Source of the DNA: Acinetobacter pittii
Lineage (GTDB): Bacteria > Pseudomonadota > Gammaproteobacteria > Pseudomonadales > Moraxellaceae
Assembly (NCBI RefSeq): GCF_034064985.1
Contig: NZ_CP139249.1
Span: 3,472,001-3,536,000, forward strand
Direction: 5' to 3'
Length of the DNA: 64,000 nucleotides
This document shows, piece by piece, positions 25,501-34,696 of this stretch. Each line of letters begins with the position of its first letter. Within the stretch, counting starts at the first letter, position 1. The translations under genes were made by a program, and so were the position numbers. The notes beneath the pieces were generated by a model, which was given only the letters and a program-made list of their open reading frames with translations, had not been told where the DNA came from and did no database searches.

Positions 25501-26237
25501 TCTAAAAGGCTTAAGTCAATTTCTGTTGCTAACTGTTTGAGCTGTGCAAGTTGTTCAAATTGAATGGTTGGTTTTTCAGGAAGCTTAAAATGAGCCGAAC
25601 TAAAATTAAGTGAGTCTTCAACCAGTTTAACAAAACTATCAACACTCTTAAGCTCACCTGCCAAATACAATGCATCAATCACGGTTTGAGGTTGAGACTG
25701 TATCCATTCACGTAAAACATCATGAATCAGTTGTCGGCTATAGGTTTTGGCATCATCGGTAATTTGAGCACGTTCAATTTTTCCGCTCTCAAAAGCAAAC
25801 TCACGTAATAGTTTTTGACTAAAGCTATCGAGTGTCCCGACAAATAACTCGTCTAATTGATCTATAACCAGTTTTAAACGTTCACACGCATAGGCAATAC
25901 GCGTCGCAAAATGCTTTAGAATATGCTGGAGTAATAAGTCAGATTCTTGCTCGGCCTGCGTAAGTAACTCTTGTTCCGTAAAACTACGCTTGGCATCTAA
26001 ATAACGATAAGTTTCGACCAAACGGGCACGAATACGGCTTTTTAACTCGGCAGCGGCTGCACGGGTAAACGTGGTCGCAATGACTTGTCTAGGCAAGTAT
26101 TTTTCAAGAAAGATACGGACCATCAAACTTGATAAGGTATAAGTTTTTCCTGTACCTGCCGAAGCTTCAATTAAGTGTAAGCCACTAAATTCAATATCAA
26201 TAATAGGTTGATAAGACACCTGTACTCTTGAGTTCAT
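22539..26237 (-). CDS. recB: Exonuclease V beta subunit, helicase-nuclease RecB
   Basis: The protein has 1232 residues, near the family norm. RecB carries the 3'-5' SF1 helicase (Walker A IEASAGTGKTYTLSS near residue 25; ILVDEFQDTNQDQ near 415; IHQSKGLEFKIVFLLG near 740) and a C-terminal nuclease domain with the metal-binding triad region LVYFDGHRYHIADYKSNYLG near 1120, where Asp and Lys of the DYK motif match the E. coli catalytic residues. It also loads RecA at Chi. The recC stop lies three bases before the recB ATG, so translation is coupled. Confidence 0.97.
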   Translation of the reverse strand: MNSRVQVSYQPIIDIEFSGLHLIEASAGTGKTYTLSSLMVRIFLEKYLPRQVIATTFTRAAAAELKSRIRARLVETYRYLDAKRSFTEQELLTQAEQESDLLLQHILKHFATRIAYACERLKLVIDQLDELFVGTLDSFSQKLLREFAFESGKIERAQITDDAKTYSRQLIHDVLREWIQSQPQTVIDALYLAGELKSVDSFVKLVEDSLNFSSAHFKLPEKPTIQFEQLAQLKQLATEIDLSLLENYYQLDGEHYKHVSGTIFRNGAFNKLFSECLPQLLQVLTQSDSILVFDGSLTAQRELVFKFLGQLADQKVFKKCPAEISDGFYQHPCIQQIQQLFGVLKNYAEQFDQLHIYLKAYLCVEVKKRLPQVLQNKGETTFSQQIRTLSEALKGEQGQRFAVFVQARYPLILVDEFQDTNQDQDDMLASIWRHPERYKKGCMIMVGDRKQAIYGFRGGDMLTFLNAYKDIQAKHGREYKLIHNHRSVADLVEVVDALFQRQIDFGEEVQYDPIRAGTRSHPVLIEQNNHNPHPLRWLMLKDKETEAQQVAWKIRDLLNQSHAGQLYFQKDAQTQTLNEDDIAVLSRNHDGLDKVQFELERLGIRVNRPSKRSVFDCTIAQDVGALLTAILHPYDEAKVKRALISRLFAMDLKQLLQLEQTAEGLSRFMSGFDTIRELWSAQGFLVAWQQCLIQFDIWQNLVAAQSKDNERVVVNLRHLTEILSQHSEKYSGAQNLYHWYLKQLRSPLDRDWELERKLSSEAGVQLMTIHQSKGLEFKIVFLLGADKPFRENNKTLNFSTQDVVQPDSNQTLTQRVVAIADKTYLNEIELKQHEERALAEQNRLWYVALTRASHRVYAVLQDIDGKSVSGLAFWKNRAEPFQHRCCTDEMVLEQIPHAIHVTKQTSVIEIQAKRFPEQRFYSRGKTSFSYLAQHLKHKAGIDLLASQSNDAVLAEDELDLINTAEANSAQPIDWIKNNFPRGTLAGNFLHEIFEHIDFQCSDEWIIEIRRRFKNDYSGLWQDLLNKYNESFPEQEDAESLLYQSVADWLKDILRTPLYQGFRLNQLQQEQYLSEFPFYLALSDRVLAMTRIQQLFAEYGLHMPELLEARSARYLNGSIDLVYFDGHRYHIADYKSNYLGDDLADYRSDSIAQSMSLASYWLQAGLYLVALHRYLQVKMQDYQIEQHLGGATYLYLRGMNGEAEQGHYYWEPSVEFILRLDAILGYFAEDKIA

Positions 26238-26240
26238 GCC

Positions 26241-29200
26241 TTACTCCGAATGTTGAAATTGAAAAACCGGATGATACAAATCATAGGCAAACTCATCACA
26301 AGCATGTTGAAGCAAAGCTTGCGCATCTTGTTCTTGCAAAATAAAGCTCCAGTCTTGATGCAACTTGCAAGCTTCATTTTGAGTCATATCCATTGTGGTA
26401 AATGACCCTGTCTCATTCCAGTATTTTAACAGCTCTGTATAGCTCTTCTCATCCAGTTTTGCTTTTTCTGTCTGATTTGTTGTTTCCCACTGATATGCTT
26501 TAGCTTTTTCTAACGGCTTTAATAATAAAGCGGCTGGTAGAACCAAAGGTTGTTGCTGTGCATGGCGCCAGATTTTAAACCATGGCTGTAAATATTGCCG
26601 AGCTTGCTCAGAACTTATGCCACTACAAATCACAGTTTGATCGCTAAAAACCACAATACGGCGTTTTTCAGTTCCTGCACTTCCCTCATTTAAGTAAGCT
26701 AACCAGAGTAGATATTCTAACCAGACTTTAGCGCGTCTTTTTGCGCGAGCGCTTGAAGGCTCCATACTCACCCAGTCCCGAGTTTCAGACTTCGGAACGG
26801 TAATATTCATATGAAGCTGTTTAGCAATTCGCCAAATACGCTGAGTTGTTTGTGTCACTGCTGGTGCATAATGGTTAAGGCGTTCAAGTAAACATTCTTG
26901 CTCAAAAACACCTTGTTGCCATGCGCTATATTTGACTTTACCGACAGGCAACTGATCAATTAATACTTCAGGTTGTGCTTGCTGTTCAGATTGTTGTAAA
27001 AAATGTCGAATCGCATAGCGCCCTAAACCATCTAATAATAAAGGTTCATTTTGGTCGAGCACTCCGACACTTCCTAAGTTTTCTACCCCTAAAGTTTTCA
27101 AATATAATCGTGCAGGGAATGTTACATCCTGTATCCACTGCTGGCTTTCTAAAACCAGTATGTCAGGTATTTGTAGCGGATAGGTCGTGTTCGCCCAAGG
27201 CTGACGGTTTCCTGAGACTTGCTGAATTTGTGTAGCGACCTTAAACCAGTGATCTTGATAACGAATAACACGCTTCTCTACAGTAAAACCTTTCGGGTCA
27301 AAGGGCTGTAAATCATGGAAGTGATGGAGTTGTTTTAACTGTGAAGGTATCTCAATCCCTTCAACAACTATATTTTCAGGTTCACCATCTTCAGCTTTCA
27401 CAATCAAGGCAAGATGTTCACGGAACTCTTGAAGAATACTGGAAGGTTCGCGTACCTCGCCATCGTTCACATCAAAGCCGTTATAAAACAGCCATAAATT
27501 TTCTTGGGCTAATAATAAAGCATCTAAAAAAGCACCTTGATCATCTTCAAGTCGAGAGCGGTCACCTAACTGTTGGCGTAGTGCATCCATTAAATCAAAT
27601 GGAACGTGGGTATCACGGTTTGGAAATTGCCCTGCATCAAGATTTAACATGACCTTTAAGCGATAAGGTAGCGGCCGAATATGCCCAATTTGGGCAAAGG
27701 TAATTTGTCCTGTCGGTTCAGCTTGTGCACTTTGGCTTTCTAAAGTCCGTTGAATTTCTTCAATAATATAAGGCAGAGGCAAGGTAATTTTGCGCAAAGT
27801 TCCTGTTTCTGCCTCGGCGTAATAACTTGCGAGCGTTAACATTCGTTCTTGTTTTTTAACTATTTCCCGCACAGCTTTTAAAGCAGCAACACCGACCTGC
27901 TCAAATTCAACAATATCTTTGCCTAGCACTTGGAGCCAATATTCAACAGTATAGACTTTTCCTTGTTCGTGCAGAGTTAGCCAATCACGGCGCTCATTCA
28001 AATCTTGATAAATCTGAATGAGTGTACCAATCAGCTCGAAATCGCTCGGTTGGACTTTGGCATAACTCAACACTTGATTGAACCTTGCATGCACAGGCAC
28101 AGCAATGCCAAGGGCCAATCGCTCTAAGGCAAATTTAAAGCTATATCGATAATCATCATCACCGTCACACAAACTGCGCTTGAGATGCTCTGCATCAAGC
28201 CCTCGTTTAAAGCCAGCATCGGCAAGTAAATTTAAAATTCGCTCAACCTGAACATACTCAAGTTCGTAACGTTGCTGGGTCGCATGCAAGCTTAACCAGT
28301 CAGCAAAATCATCAAAGCTAAAACGGCCCTGCATCAGCTGAATACGCCCAATCACGGCACGCCAAGCATTAAGTGCATCAAGTGAGGCAACACCTGCGAT
28401 TTTCACAGGCAAATGTACACCCTGCTCAGTAGCAGTAGCGGGAAATACACTTCGAATTAAAGGCTCAATATCAGCCAAATTAGGAACTAAAACTAAAATA
28501 TCGTTTGGACGGCGCGGCTGCTCATGTGGTTTAGCCAACCAACAGATTAATTGCTCTTTTAATACTTCAAGCTGACGTAAAGTTGAATGACAAACATGAA
28601 TCTGAATCGAGTCATCGTCTGGGGCAAGCTCATATTGTTTCGCTTGTGGTTCTACCAAATGTAAAATATCTGACTGAACTTTACCGAGTAAACTTTCTGG
28701 AAAATCATCTACAAAAGCATCCACCCACTTACCTTCTTCGCCCGTGGACAAATTTGATAATAGCGAAAAGTGGTCGCGGGCTTGCTTACCCAATCTGGTT
28801 AAAAGCGGATGTCTGGACTCACGCGCTTCAGCATTAAAATTGAGTGTGAATTTATTAAAAAACTCACTAATTTCAGTGTCTGTAGCCTTCGGATTTTGCG
28901 CAATAAAACGCTCTTTTACCCTTAAGTCATAACGTTGCTTCCAGAGTGGATCGACACTATCGGCCCAATATTCTTGTGAAGGGTTATAATGCAAAATCAG
29001 CACATCAACGTATTGCCCTAAACGGCGCAAAAACTGTAATTGGCTTGGCGGTAAATCTAACAACGTAAAGATCACCACTTGATTAGGTAATCTTGAAATA
29101 GCACGCTTACTGCGGTCCGGATGATCTAATTCTTGCCAAAACAACTCATCGATTTGCTGCATCTGCACAAAATCATCATGAAAATGTTGTTGCCATAACC

Positions 29201-29876
29201 AACGCTGCCAACGTTCTAACTCTTGCGTTTGATGCAATGCAAAAGCAGTCACTTCTTCATCTTTTTGTACAATATATTTTTCAATATCCAGTGATCGGCC
29301 CTGCCCCCAAGCAGACAACCAGTTTTCCGGACAAGTACAACTATTTTCACAACCACGCTGGCACTGTCCACGATAAATCATATAGTTACTAAATAAATCA
29401 GCAACCTGCTCAGCGACCCAATACAGCATTTTTTGTTTTTTTAATTGTTTATCTATGCCTTGTTCGAGACGATCTGCGCTGTCATAAATACGCTGAACAA
29501 TAGAATGTAAAGGATGCGACGTATCGATGCTCATCGTGTCAGGTTGAATAAATTCGTGCAAAGCCTGATGCACCCGCCATTTAAAAATCAAACGGGGGAT
29601 GTTCGCTTTACGAACCTGCTCTTTATGCGCAGTTAAAACTTGCTGATAGGCAAACCATTGGAAACCTCGTACCCGTTGATGAAACTGGTAATTGGCACTC
29701 ATGCCTTGCTGTTCTGCAAGTTTTTGTATCAGCCACTGCTCGACCGCAGGACTTGGAACAATAAAATGTTGGGTTTTCAAAACCTGTAATGGATGCGTTG
29801 AAGCTTGAGATGTAGACGCCAATACACCTTGCAACAACACATCAATACGTTGACTTTGAATAACATGGATCCCCAT
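26241..29876 (-). CDS. recC: Exonuclease V gamma subunit RecC
   Basis: RecC holds the RecBCD complex together, splits the duplex and recognises Chi with an inactive helicase-like channel. The 1211 residues match the family (E. coli 1122) with some extension. It is recognised from overall length, position before recB and conserved parts such as TFAQIGHIRPLPYRLKVMLN near residue 730 and LDAGQFPNRD. A four-cysteine cluster CQRGCENSCTC near residue 175-185 is notable, possibly a metal site. It is the first gene of the recC-recB-recD operon; no gene such as ptrA lies inside it, unlike in E. coli. Confidence 0.95.
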   Translation of the reverse strand: MGIHVIQSQRIDVLLQGVLASTSQASTHPLQVLKTQHFIVPSPAVEQWLIQKLAEQQGMSANYQFHQRVRGFQWFAYQQVLTAHKEQVRKANIPRLIFKWRVHQALHEFIQPDTMSIDTSHPLHSIVQRIYDSADRLEQGIDKQLKKQKMLYWVAEQVADLFSNYMIYRGQCQRGCENSCTCPENWLSAWGQGRSLDIEKYIVQKDEEVTAFALHQTQELERWQRWLWQQHFHDDFVQMQQIDELFWQELDHPDRSKRAISRLPNQVVIFTLLDLPPSQLQFLRRLGQYVDVLILHYNPSQEYWADSVDPLWKQRYDLRVKERFIAQNPKATDTEISEFFNKFTLNFNAEARESRHPLLTRLGKQARDHFSLLSNLSTGEEGKWVDAFVDDFPESLLGKVQSDILHLVEPQAKQYELAPDDDSIQIHVCHSTLRQLEVLKEQLICWLAKPHEQPRRPNDILVLVPNLADIEPLIRSVFPATATEQGVHLPVKIAGVASLDALNAWRAVIGRIQLMQGRFSFDDFADWLSLHATQQRYELEYVQVERILNLLADAGFKRGLDAEHLKRSLCDGDDDYRYSFKFALERLALGIAVPVHARFNQVLSYAKVQPSDFELIGTLIQIYQDLNERRDWLTLHEQGKVYTVEYWLQVLGKDIVEFEQVGVAALKAVREIVKKQERMLTLASYYAEAETGTLRKITLPLPYIIEEIQRTLESQSAQAEPTGQITFAQIGHIRPLPYRLKVMLNLDAGQFPNRDTHVPFDLMDALRQQLGDRSRLEDDQGAFLDALLLAQENLWLFYNGFDVNDGEVREPSSILQEFREHLALIVKAEDGEPENIVVEGIEIPSQLKQLHHFHDLQPFDPKGFTVEKRVIRYQDHWFKVATQIQQVSGNRQPWANTTYPLQIPDILVLESQQWIQDVTFPARLYLKTLGVENLGSVGVLDQNEPLLLDGLGRYAIRHFLQQSEQQAQPEVLIDQLPVGKVKYSAWQQGVFEQECLLERLNHYAPAVTQTTQRIWRIAKQLHMNITVPKSETRDWVSMEPSSARAKRRAKVWLEYLLWLAYLNEGSAGTEKRRIVVFSDQTVICSGISSEQARQYLQPWFKIWRHAQQQPLVLPAALLLKPLEKAKAYQWETTNQTEKAKLDEKSYTELLKYWNETGSFTTMDMTQNEACKLHQDWSFILQEQDAQALLQHACDEFAYDLYHPVFQFQHSE

Positions 29877-30044
29877 TTATTTCATTTCCTGCTTGCATAA
29901 TTTATGCACAAAATCATAAACATTCATTACTATACAACTGAATCTGACTATGTCACGTTGGTTTAAACACAGCATAATTTAACTTAAGGTGTCACTTACA
30001 CTTGGTTTGAATGACGCCATCAAAAACTTATACAGGTAGACATT

Positions 30045-30551
30045 ATGAAAATTGACAAGATTCCTGACTATATTGATCCTAGCCTAAATCTGGAACAAAT
30101 TCGCGATGAGTGCCATGATCTCATCAAAAAAAGAGCTTACGTCTCAGCCGGAGCGGCAATTGTACCGATTCCTTTTTTTGACGTAGCGGTAGATTTGGGA
30201 ATTTTGTCGCACCTGATTCCAGATATCAATTCCCGTTTTGGTTTAGCGCCTGAACACGTGAGCGTTTACGACCCAAAAACTAAAACTATTCATTGGGATG
30301 AGTTACGTAAACGCGGTTTTGAATTTTCAGGTTTTGTAGTCGCACGTACTACCGTTAAAAAAACATTTAACGGCTTTTTGGGCAAAATCGTAACAAAACA
30401 GGTGACTAAATTTATACCGCTAGGCGGACAAATTGTAGCAGCAAGTTTAGGCTATTTCATGATGAAAAAAATAGCAGAAACTCATCTGAATGACAGTTAT
30501 AACCTTGCAAAACGTATTCAGCAAAAAAGTCGTGGTACAATTGTAAATTAA
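30045..30551 (+). CDS. Conserved protein, DUF697-like
   Basis: A 168-residue protein with a glycine- and alanine-rich hydrophobic stretch near residues 33-52 (SAGAAIVPIPFFDVAVDLG) and a second near 125-145 (FIPLGGQIVAASLGYFMM). This resembles the YcjF/DUF697 fold of small membrane-associated proteins, but I assign it only loosely. The ribosome site AGG lies just before the ATG. It runs divergently from recC and converges on the PPK2 gene, with a shared-space terminator. Function unknown. Confidence 0.6.
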   Translation: MKIDKIPDYIDPSLNLEQIRDECHDLIKKRAYVSAGAAIVPIPFFDVAVDLGILSHLIPDINSRFGLAPEHVSVYDPKTKTIHWDELRKRGFEFSGFVVARTTVKKTFNGFLGKIVTKQVTKFIPLGGQIVAASLGYFMMKKIAETHLNDSYNLAKRIQQKSRGTIVN

Positions 30552-30563
30552 TATGTGCATTTT

Positions 30564-30594
30564 AGCTGAGAGCTTAGTCTGCTCTCAGCTGTTT
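30564..30594 (+). terminator. Terminator overlapping the 3' end of the PPK2 gene
   Basis: AGCTGAGAGC (30564-30573) and GCTCTCAGCT (30581-30590) form a perfect 10-bp stem with a 7-base loop, followed by GTTTT. The PPK2 stop codon (30574-30576, minus strand) lies in the loop, so the right arm also codes for the PPK2 C-terminus. Confidence 0.75.
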
Positions 30595-31992
30595 TAAAAC
30601 TGCTCTTAATACTTCCAGACGTGCCGTATATTTATCATCAGTTGCGACGATATACCACGGTGCATATTCAGTACTGGTTCGCTCAAACATATCTGCGGCG
30701 GCTTTTAAATACTCGTCCCACTTATCACGATTACGCCAATCTTCTGCGGTAATTTTAAAACGTTTATGCGGTGTCTCTTCTCTGGCCTTAAAACGCTGCT
30801 CTTGCTCGTCTTTACTAATCGCCAGCCAAATTTTTACTACAACCGTTTGACTATCAAATAAATCTTTTTCAAAGCGGTTAATTTCATCATAAGCACGCTG
30901 CCATTCTAAAGGCGAAGCAAATCCTTCAACACGTTCAACGAGTACGCGCCCATACCATGTCCGGTCAAAAATCGTAATTTTTTCGGCTTCATTAATGCGG
31001 TTCCAAAAACGCCATAAGTAAGGATGCCGAGCTTCAAAGCGTTCAGGTGCACCAATACAATGAATATCGTATTCACGTGGGTCTAAGTTTTTAACAATTC
31101 GCTTAATCGCCCCGCCTTTACCGGCAGCATCCATACCTTCAAAAGCAATCACGACATTGCGTTTATCAAAACGCATGGCATCAGCAATTTTTTTGCTTAG
31201 TTTATCGAGCTCTTTTTTATATTCAGCTTTTTCAAGTGGTGCATTAGAAGGTTTTAATAAACTCTCTGGAATTTTAGCCTGCTGCCATTTTCCTTTAACT
31301 TCGGTTTCATGCTCTGGAAGTTGACGCATATGTTGTAAAAGGTATTGAGCAAAAAACTGATCACGCTGTTTTTCATCTTCACCATCAATAATGTACCAAT
31401 CGTCGGTAAAGCGACGGCGTAACTTTTGCAAAGTGTCATATTGTTTTTTATTACGCCAGTCTAGGCCATGAAGCTTATGCCAATGTTGCTCTGACGGGTC
31501 TATTTTGTCTAAACGTTTTTGTAGTGATTTCCATGAAAGATCAAACCAGACTTTAATCACATCAACGTAGTTATTTTTTATATCTTGCTCAAATGCCCGC
31601 ATATTTTCAACGTATTCATCAAAGCGCGCTTCATCTAAAGGTTCGGAAACATGTGTCGCGGTGACCAATAAATCGCTATACCAGTTGCCGAACATCACCA
31701 CAATTTGTCCTTCAGTCGGAATAAACGCTGAGTAAGATTGCCAAAATGCCTCATTGTCCGTCAGCACACGTGGCGCGTCTGCTTTAACTCGTAAATATCG
31801 TGGATCTAGCCATTCACGAAGTTGCTTAACGGCCTCGCCTTTTCCTGCCAGTTCAATACCACTCATTAAAATGAGTGTGCTTTTAGCGTTGGGTTTTCCC
31901 CGACTTTCTTTTAACGCATATTGTGCTTCAATCAAGTCGACTGAAAGCTGTTCTTCATCACGAATCTCAAATTTTGGTTGTTGTTCACTCAT
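30574..31992 (-). CDS. pap: Polyphosphate:AMP phosphotransferase, class II PPK2
   Basis: Class II PPK2 proteins use polyphosphate to turn AMP into ADP. The 472 residues are two fused PPK2 domains, each with a P-loop: SGIELAGKGEAVKQL near residue 45 and EGMDAAGKGGAIKRI near residue 285. The second domain has the full lid and catalytic set (FDRTWYGRVLVERVEG, FKAREETPHKRFKI) and is the active half in this class. The same enzyme was purified from Acinetobacter johnsonii, which stores polyphosphate. It faces the DUF697-like gene tail to tail. ATP regeneration from AMP under phosphate-rich or stress conditions is the likely use. Confidence 0.92.
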   Translation of the reverse strand: MSEQQPKFEIRDEEQLSVDLIEAQYALKESRGKPNAKSTLILMSGIELAGKGEAVKQLREWLDPRYLRVKADAPRVLTDNEAFWQSYSAFIPTEGQIVVMFGNWYSDLLVTATHVSEPLDEARFDEYVENMRAFEQDIKNNYVDVIKVWFDLSWKSLQKRLDKIDPSEQHWHKLHGLDWRNKKQYDTLQKLRRRFTDDWYIIDGEDEKQRDQFFAQYLLQHMRQLPEHETEVKGKWQQAKIPESLLKPSNAPLEKAEYKKELDKLSKKIADAMRFDKRNVVIAFEGMDAAGKGGAIKRIVKNLDPREYDIHCIGAPERFEARHPYLWRFWNRINEAEKITIFDRTWYGRVLVERVEGFASPLEWQRAYDEINRFEKDLFDSQTVVVKIWLAISKDEQEQRFKAREETPHKRFKITAEDWRNRDKWDEYLKAAADMFERTSTEYAPWYIVATDDKYTARLEVLRAVLKQLRAD

Positions 31993-32201
31993 AGTCCACA
32001 GCTCTAATCTTTTATTGTTTAATTTCGAAGATCTTTAACTTATGCGGTTAATTGATGAATTGCTATACAAATTATGTCATTGCGACAAAAATCTGCCTAA
32101 GAATTGACGCATGAATCATTTTTTTTACATCTACTCGCCATAGTACAAGGTTACAATGCCTTTTATGATTTTTTGCAAATAGCCCAATATTAGAGCCTTA
32201 A

Positions 32202-32909
32202 ATGTCTAAACTCGCTGCTTTTGATGATCTTTTACAACAATATAAAACATTTAATTATCACGACAATCCTGTGCTTGCCCAACGTTTGCAAGATGTACAA
32301 ACATGGCTAAAAGAGCGGATGAAAGATACGCATCACGACTTTTTTAATTTGCCAGCGCACAAGCTCATGTCAGAGTACTTTTTAAATCGTTTATATGGCG
32401 GTCCAGAGTTTGATGCCTTGGCAGCTCAAATTGAACGCCTATTGAAATATGCGCATAAAGCAGAAAAAGTTTTACCTGAAAATGCAATTAAAACAGGCAC
32501 TAAATCGGTAAGTTTGGCTGTACTTGCCACTCGACTTGATGAGCAAGTAGCAATGCAACTTCTTGAGGACTATCCGGCAGATACCGTACTCAATGATGAG
32601 ATTATGCGTTTAACCTTAATCAAGCTCGATCAAGCAGAAGAGCGTTATCAACAGCTTGCCCTTCTTGATGATTTAGGAGCAGCGCTCGATAAATACATGC
32701 GCTCATTTATGATGTTTACTGCTTTTAAAATGTGTAAAGGTATTGCCCAAAAATATCACTTCGAATTGATGTATGATTTCATTCAAGATGGTTTTAGTGC
32801 GATGAAACCGTTAAAATCAGCCGAGACCTTTATCAAGACTTTTACTGAAAAAGAACGCCAGATTATTGAAAATGTACATTCAGGGCATCCGAATCCGTTT
32901 AGAGTGTGA
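32202..32909 (+). CDS. Conserved hypothetical protein (FFLEELY-like motif)
   Basis: A soluble helical protein of 235 residues. Near residue 55-70 it has MSEYFLNRLYGGPEF, reminiscent of an FFLEELYG motif seen in a family of uncharacterised proteobacterial proteins. It has no signal peptide, no membrane segment and no catalytic motif that I recognise. The ATG follows AATATTAGAGCC with weak ribosome pairing. It reads towards ubiE and a hairpin terminator separates them, so it is probably not part of the ubi operon. Confidence 0.7.
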   Translation: MSKLAAFDDLLQQYKTFNYHDNPVLAQRLQDVQTWLKERMKDTHHDFFNLPAHKLMSEYFLNRLYGGPEFDALAAQIERLLKYAHKAEKVLPENAIKTGTKSVSLAVLATRLDEQVAMQLLEDYPADTVLNDEIMRLTLIKLDQAEERYQQLALLDDLGAALDKYMRSFMMFTAFKMCKGIAQKYHFELMYDFIQDGFSAMKPLKSAETFIKTFTEKERQIIENVHSGHPNPFRV

Positions 32910-32925
32910 TAAGGTCGGCACATAG

Positions 32926-32956
32926 AAAAACTCAACCTCGCGAAGTTGAGATTTTA
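32926..32956 (+). terminator. Probable terminator before ubiE
   Basis: CTCAAC and GTTGAG (32931-32936, 32945-32950) pair around an 8-base loop, with A residues before and ATTTTATT after. It falls between the hypothetical gene and ubiE. Confidence 0.55.
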
Positions 32957-33056
32957 TTCATTATATTTGCGTGATGATGCCTGTAAAAATAGACAAAATC
33001 TGTCATCATGCAGAACTTATTCCGTTTCACTTGAGTTTGAGTCTAGGAGAGACAAT

Positions 33057-34004
33057 ATGTCTAACGAAAACCAAAAGCCAACATCTCCAACTGAGCAGGC
33101 ACAAAGTTCAGACAAAGTTAGCCCATTCCTAAGCTCACCTTTACCTCAAGGTACACCTCAAGGGCAACAACAATCTTTACAGCAAACCTTAACAGACACA
33201 CCTGTGAATGGTTCTGTACCTAAATACAATTTACCTCGTGGTGCTGGTAATACCGGCAACGTTGGTGAAACCACACACTTTGGTTACTCAACAGTTAGAA
33301 CTGAAGATAAAGCACAAAAAGTTGCAGAAGTTTTCCACTCGGTTGCAAGCAAATATGACTTAATGAATGACTTGATGTCATTTGGTATTCACCGTTTATG
33401 GAAGCGTTTTGCAATTAACATGTCTGGTGTTCGCCGTGGTCAACACGTGTTGGATATTGCGGGTGGTACAGGCGACTTAGCAAAAGTATTTAGCCGTGAA
33501 GTTGGTCCGCAAGGTCATGTTGTACTTTCGGACATTAACGAATCTATGCTCAATGTTGGTCGTGACCGTCTAATTGATGCAGGCTGTACCAATGTCGATT
33601 TTGTACTTGCCAATGCAGAAACATTAGAACCTTTTGCAGACAACAGCTTTGATCTTGTAACAATCAGCTTTGGTTTACGTAACGTGACAGATAAAGACGC
33701 AGCACTTGCTTCTATGTTCCGTGTGTTAAAACCAGGTGGCCGTTTACTGATTCTTGAATTTTCTAAACCTGTATTTGAGCCATTCTCAAAACTTTATGAC
33801 CTCTATTCATTCACCGCTTTACCGATTATGGGTAAATTGGTTGCGAATGACTCAGAAAGCTATAAGTATTTGGCTGAATCAATCCGTATGCACCCAGACC
33901 AACGTACTTTAAAAGGTATGATGGAAAATGCTGGCTTCCAGAACTGTGACTATCACAACCTTACTGCAGGTATCGTTGCTGTTCACCGTGGCTTTAAACT
34001 GTAA
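33057..34004 (+). CDS. ubiE: Ubiquinone/menaquinone C-methyltransferase UbiE with long N-terminal tail
   Basis: UbiE adds the C2 methyl group during ubiquinone synthesis using S-adenosylmethionine. Conserved parts are [30 protein letters not shown] and the SAM site [16 protein letters not shown]. From the ATG at 33057, which has AGGAGA six bases upstream, the protein has 315 residues, about 64 more than the E. coli enzyme. The extra N-terminal stretch is rich in Gln, Pro, Ser and Thr and looks disordered. An in-frame start further upstream exists but has no ribosome site. ubiJ and ubiB follow closely, as in E. coli. Confidence 0.95.
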   Translation: MSNENQKPTSPTEQAQSSDKVSPFLSSPLPQGTPQGQQQSLQQTLTDTPVNGSVPKYNLPRGAGNTGNVGETTHFGYSTVRTEDKAQKVAEVFHSVASKYDLMNDLMSFGIHRLWKRFAINMSGVRRGQHVLDIAGGTGDLAKVFSREVGPQGHVVLSDINESMLNVGRDRLIDAGCTNVDFVLANAETLEPFADNSFDLVTISFGLRNVTDKDAALASMFRVLKPGGRLLILEFSKPVFEPFSKLYDLYSFTALPIMGKLVANDSESYKYLAESIRMHPDQRTLKGMMENAGFQNCDYHNLTAGIVAVHRGFKL

Positions 34005-34015
34005 AGGATAACGAT

Positions 34016-34684
34016 ATGTGGTCGATTCTGGCACTCGGTGCAGTCGAACGTATCATTCATCATCTGATCGATCTGGATGCGGTTACACGCATTCAGCTTA
34101 ATCAGTTACAGGGCAAAATGTTGCGTGTTGTGATTGATAGCCCGCAGCTTTCTGTCGATGTGTTCTTTGACCAAGAAAAAGTACGTCTTGAACCTACCGT
34201 AACAGCTCATAGTGAAAAGCCTTCTATTTTTGAACAGCGTCCTTTTGATGCGCAATTCAAAATTTCTGAAGCAACAGCAACTTTGCATGTTAAAGATGTC
34301 GTTGAACTGATTAAATTATTGGTCAGCGATCCAGACCAGATTGGGAATATCCCGCTCCAAGGTGATTATCACCTCCTACAGGATATTCAAAAGATTATGC
34401 AGCAAGCTGAACCTGATTTAGCTGCGCATTTATCAAGATGGGTGGGTCCTCAACTCGCTCATGAAATTGGCAAGATTCAACTTGCACCAAAACATTTAAA
34501 ACGCTCCGTGCAAAGCCATCTATTTTTTGCTGAAGACGCATTAAAAGAAGATAGCGGTCTATTTGCCCCTCGCTGGGAAATGGATGACTTAACTCAAGCA
34601 ACTCGCAAGCTTAATCAAGACATTGACCGTCTAGAAGCAAGATTGCAGCAACTCAATGCACAACTACAACCCTCTCAAGACTAG
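34016..34684 (+). CDS. ubiJ: Ubiquinone biosynthesis accessory factor UbiJ (SCP2 domain)
   Basis: UbiJ binds the lipid part of ubiquinone intermediates through an SCP2 domain and works with UbiK as part of the soluble Ubi complex. The 222-residue protein has the SCP2-type N-terminal half and a C-terminal coiled coil (LNQDIDRLEARLQQLNAQL) that suits pairing with UbiK. Recognition rests on its place between ubiE and ubiB and on fold-level features. AGGATAACG precedes the ATG, and 11 bases separate it from ubiE. Confidence 0.88.
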   Translation: MWSILALGAVERIIHHLIDLDAVTRIQLNQLQGKMLRVVIDSPQLSVDVFFDQEKVRLEPTVTAHSEKPSIFEQRPFDAQFKISEATATLHVKDVVELIKLLVSDPDQIGNIPLQGDYHLLQDIQKIMQQAEPDLAAHLSRWVGPQLAHEIGKIQLAPKHLKRSVQSHLFFAEDALKEDSGLFAPRWEMDDLTQATRKLNQDIDRLEARLQQLNAQLQPSQD

Positions 34685-34696
34685 GTAAGATTGTAT

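Noticed and set aside
30007..30034. TTGAAT-16-TATACA as promoter of the DUF697-like gene
   Set aside because: The -10 would end only ten bases before the ATG and overlap the ribosome site, so the match is likely fortuitous.
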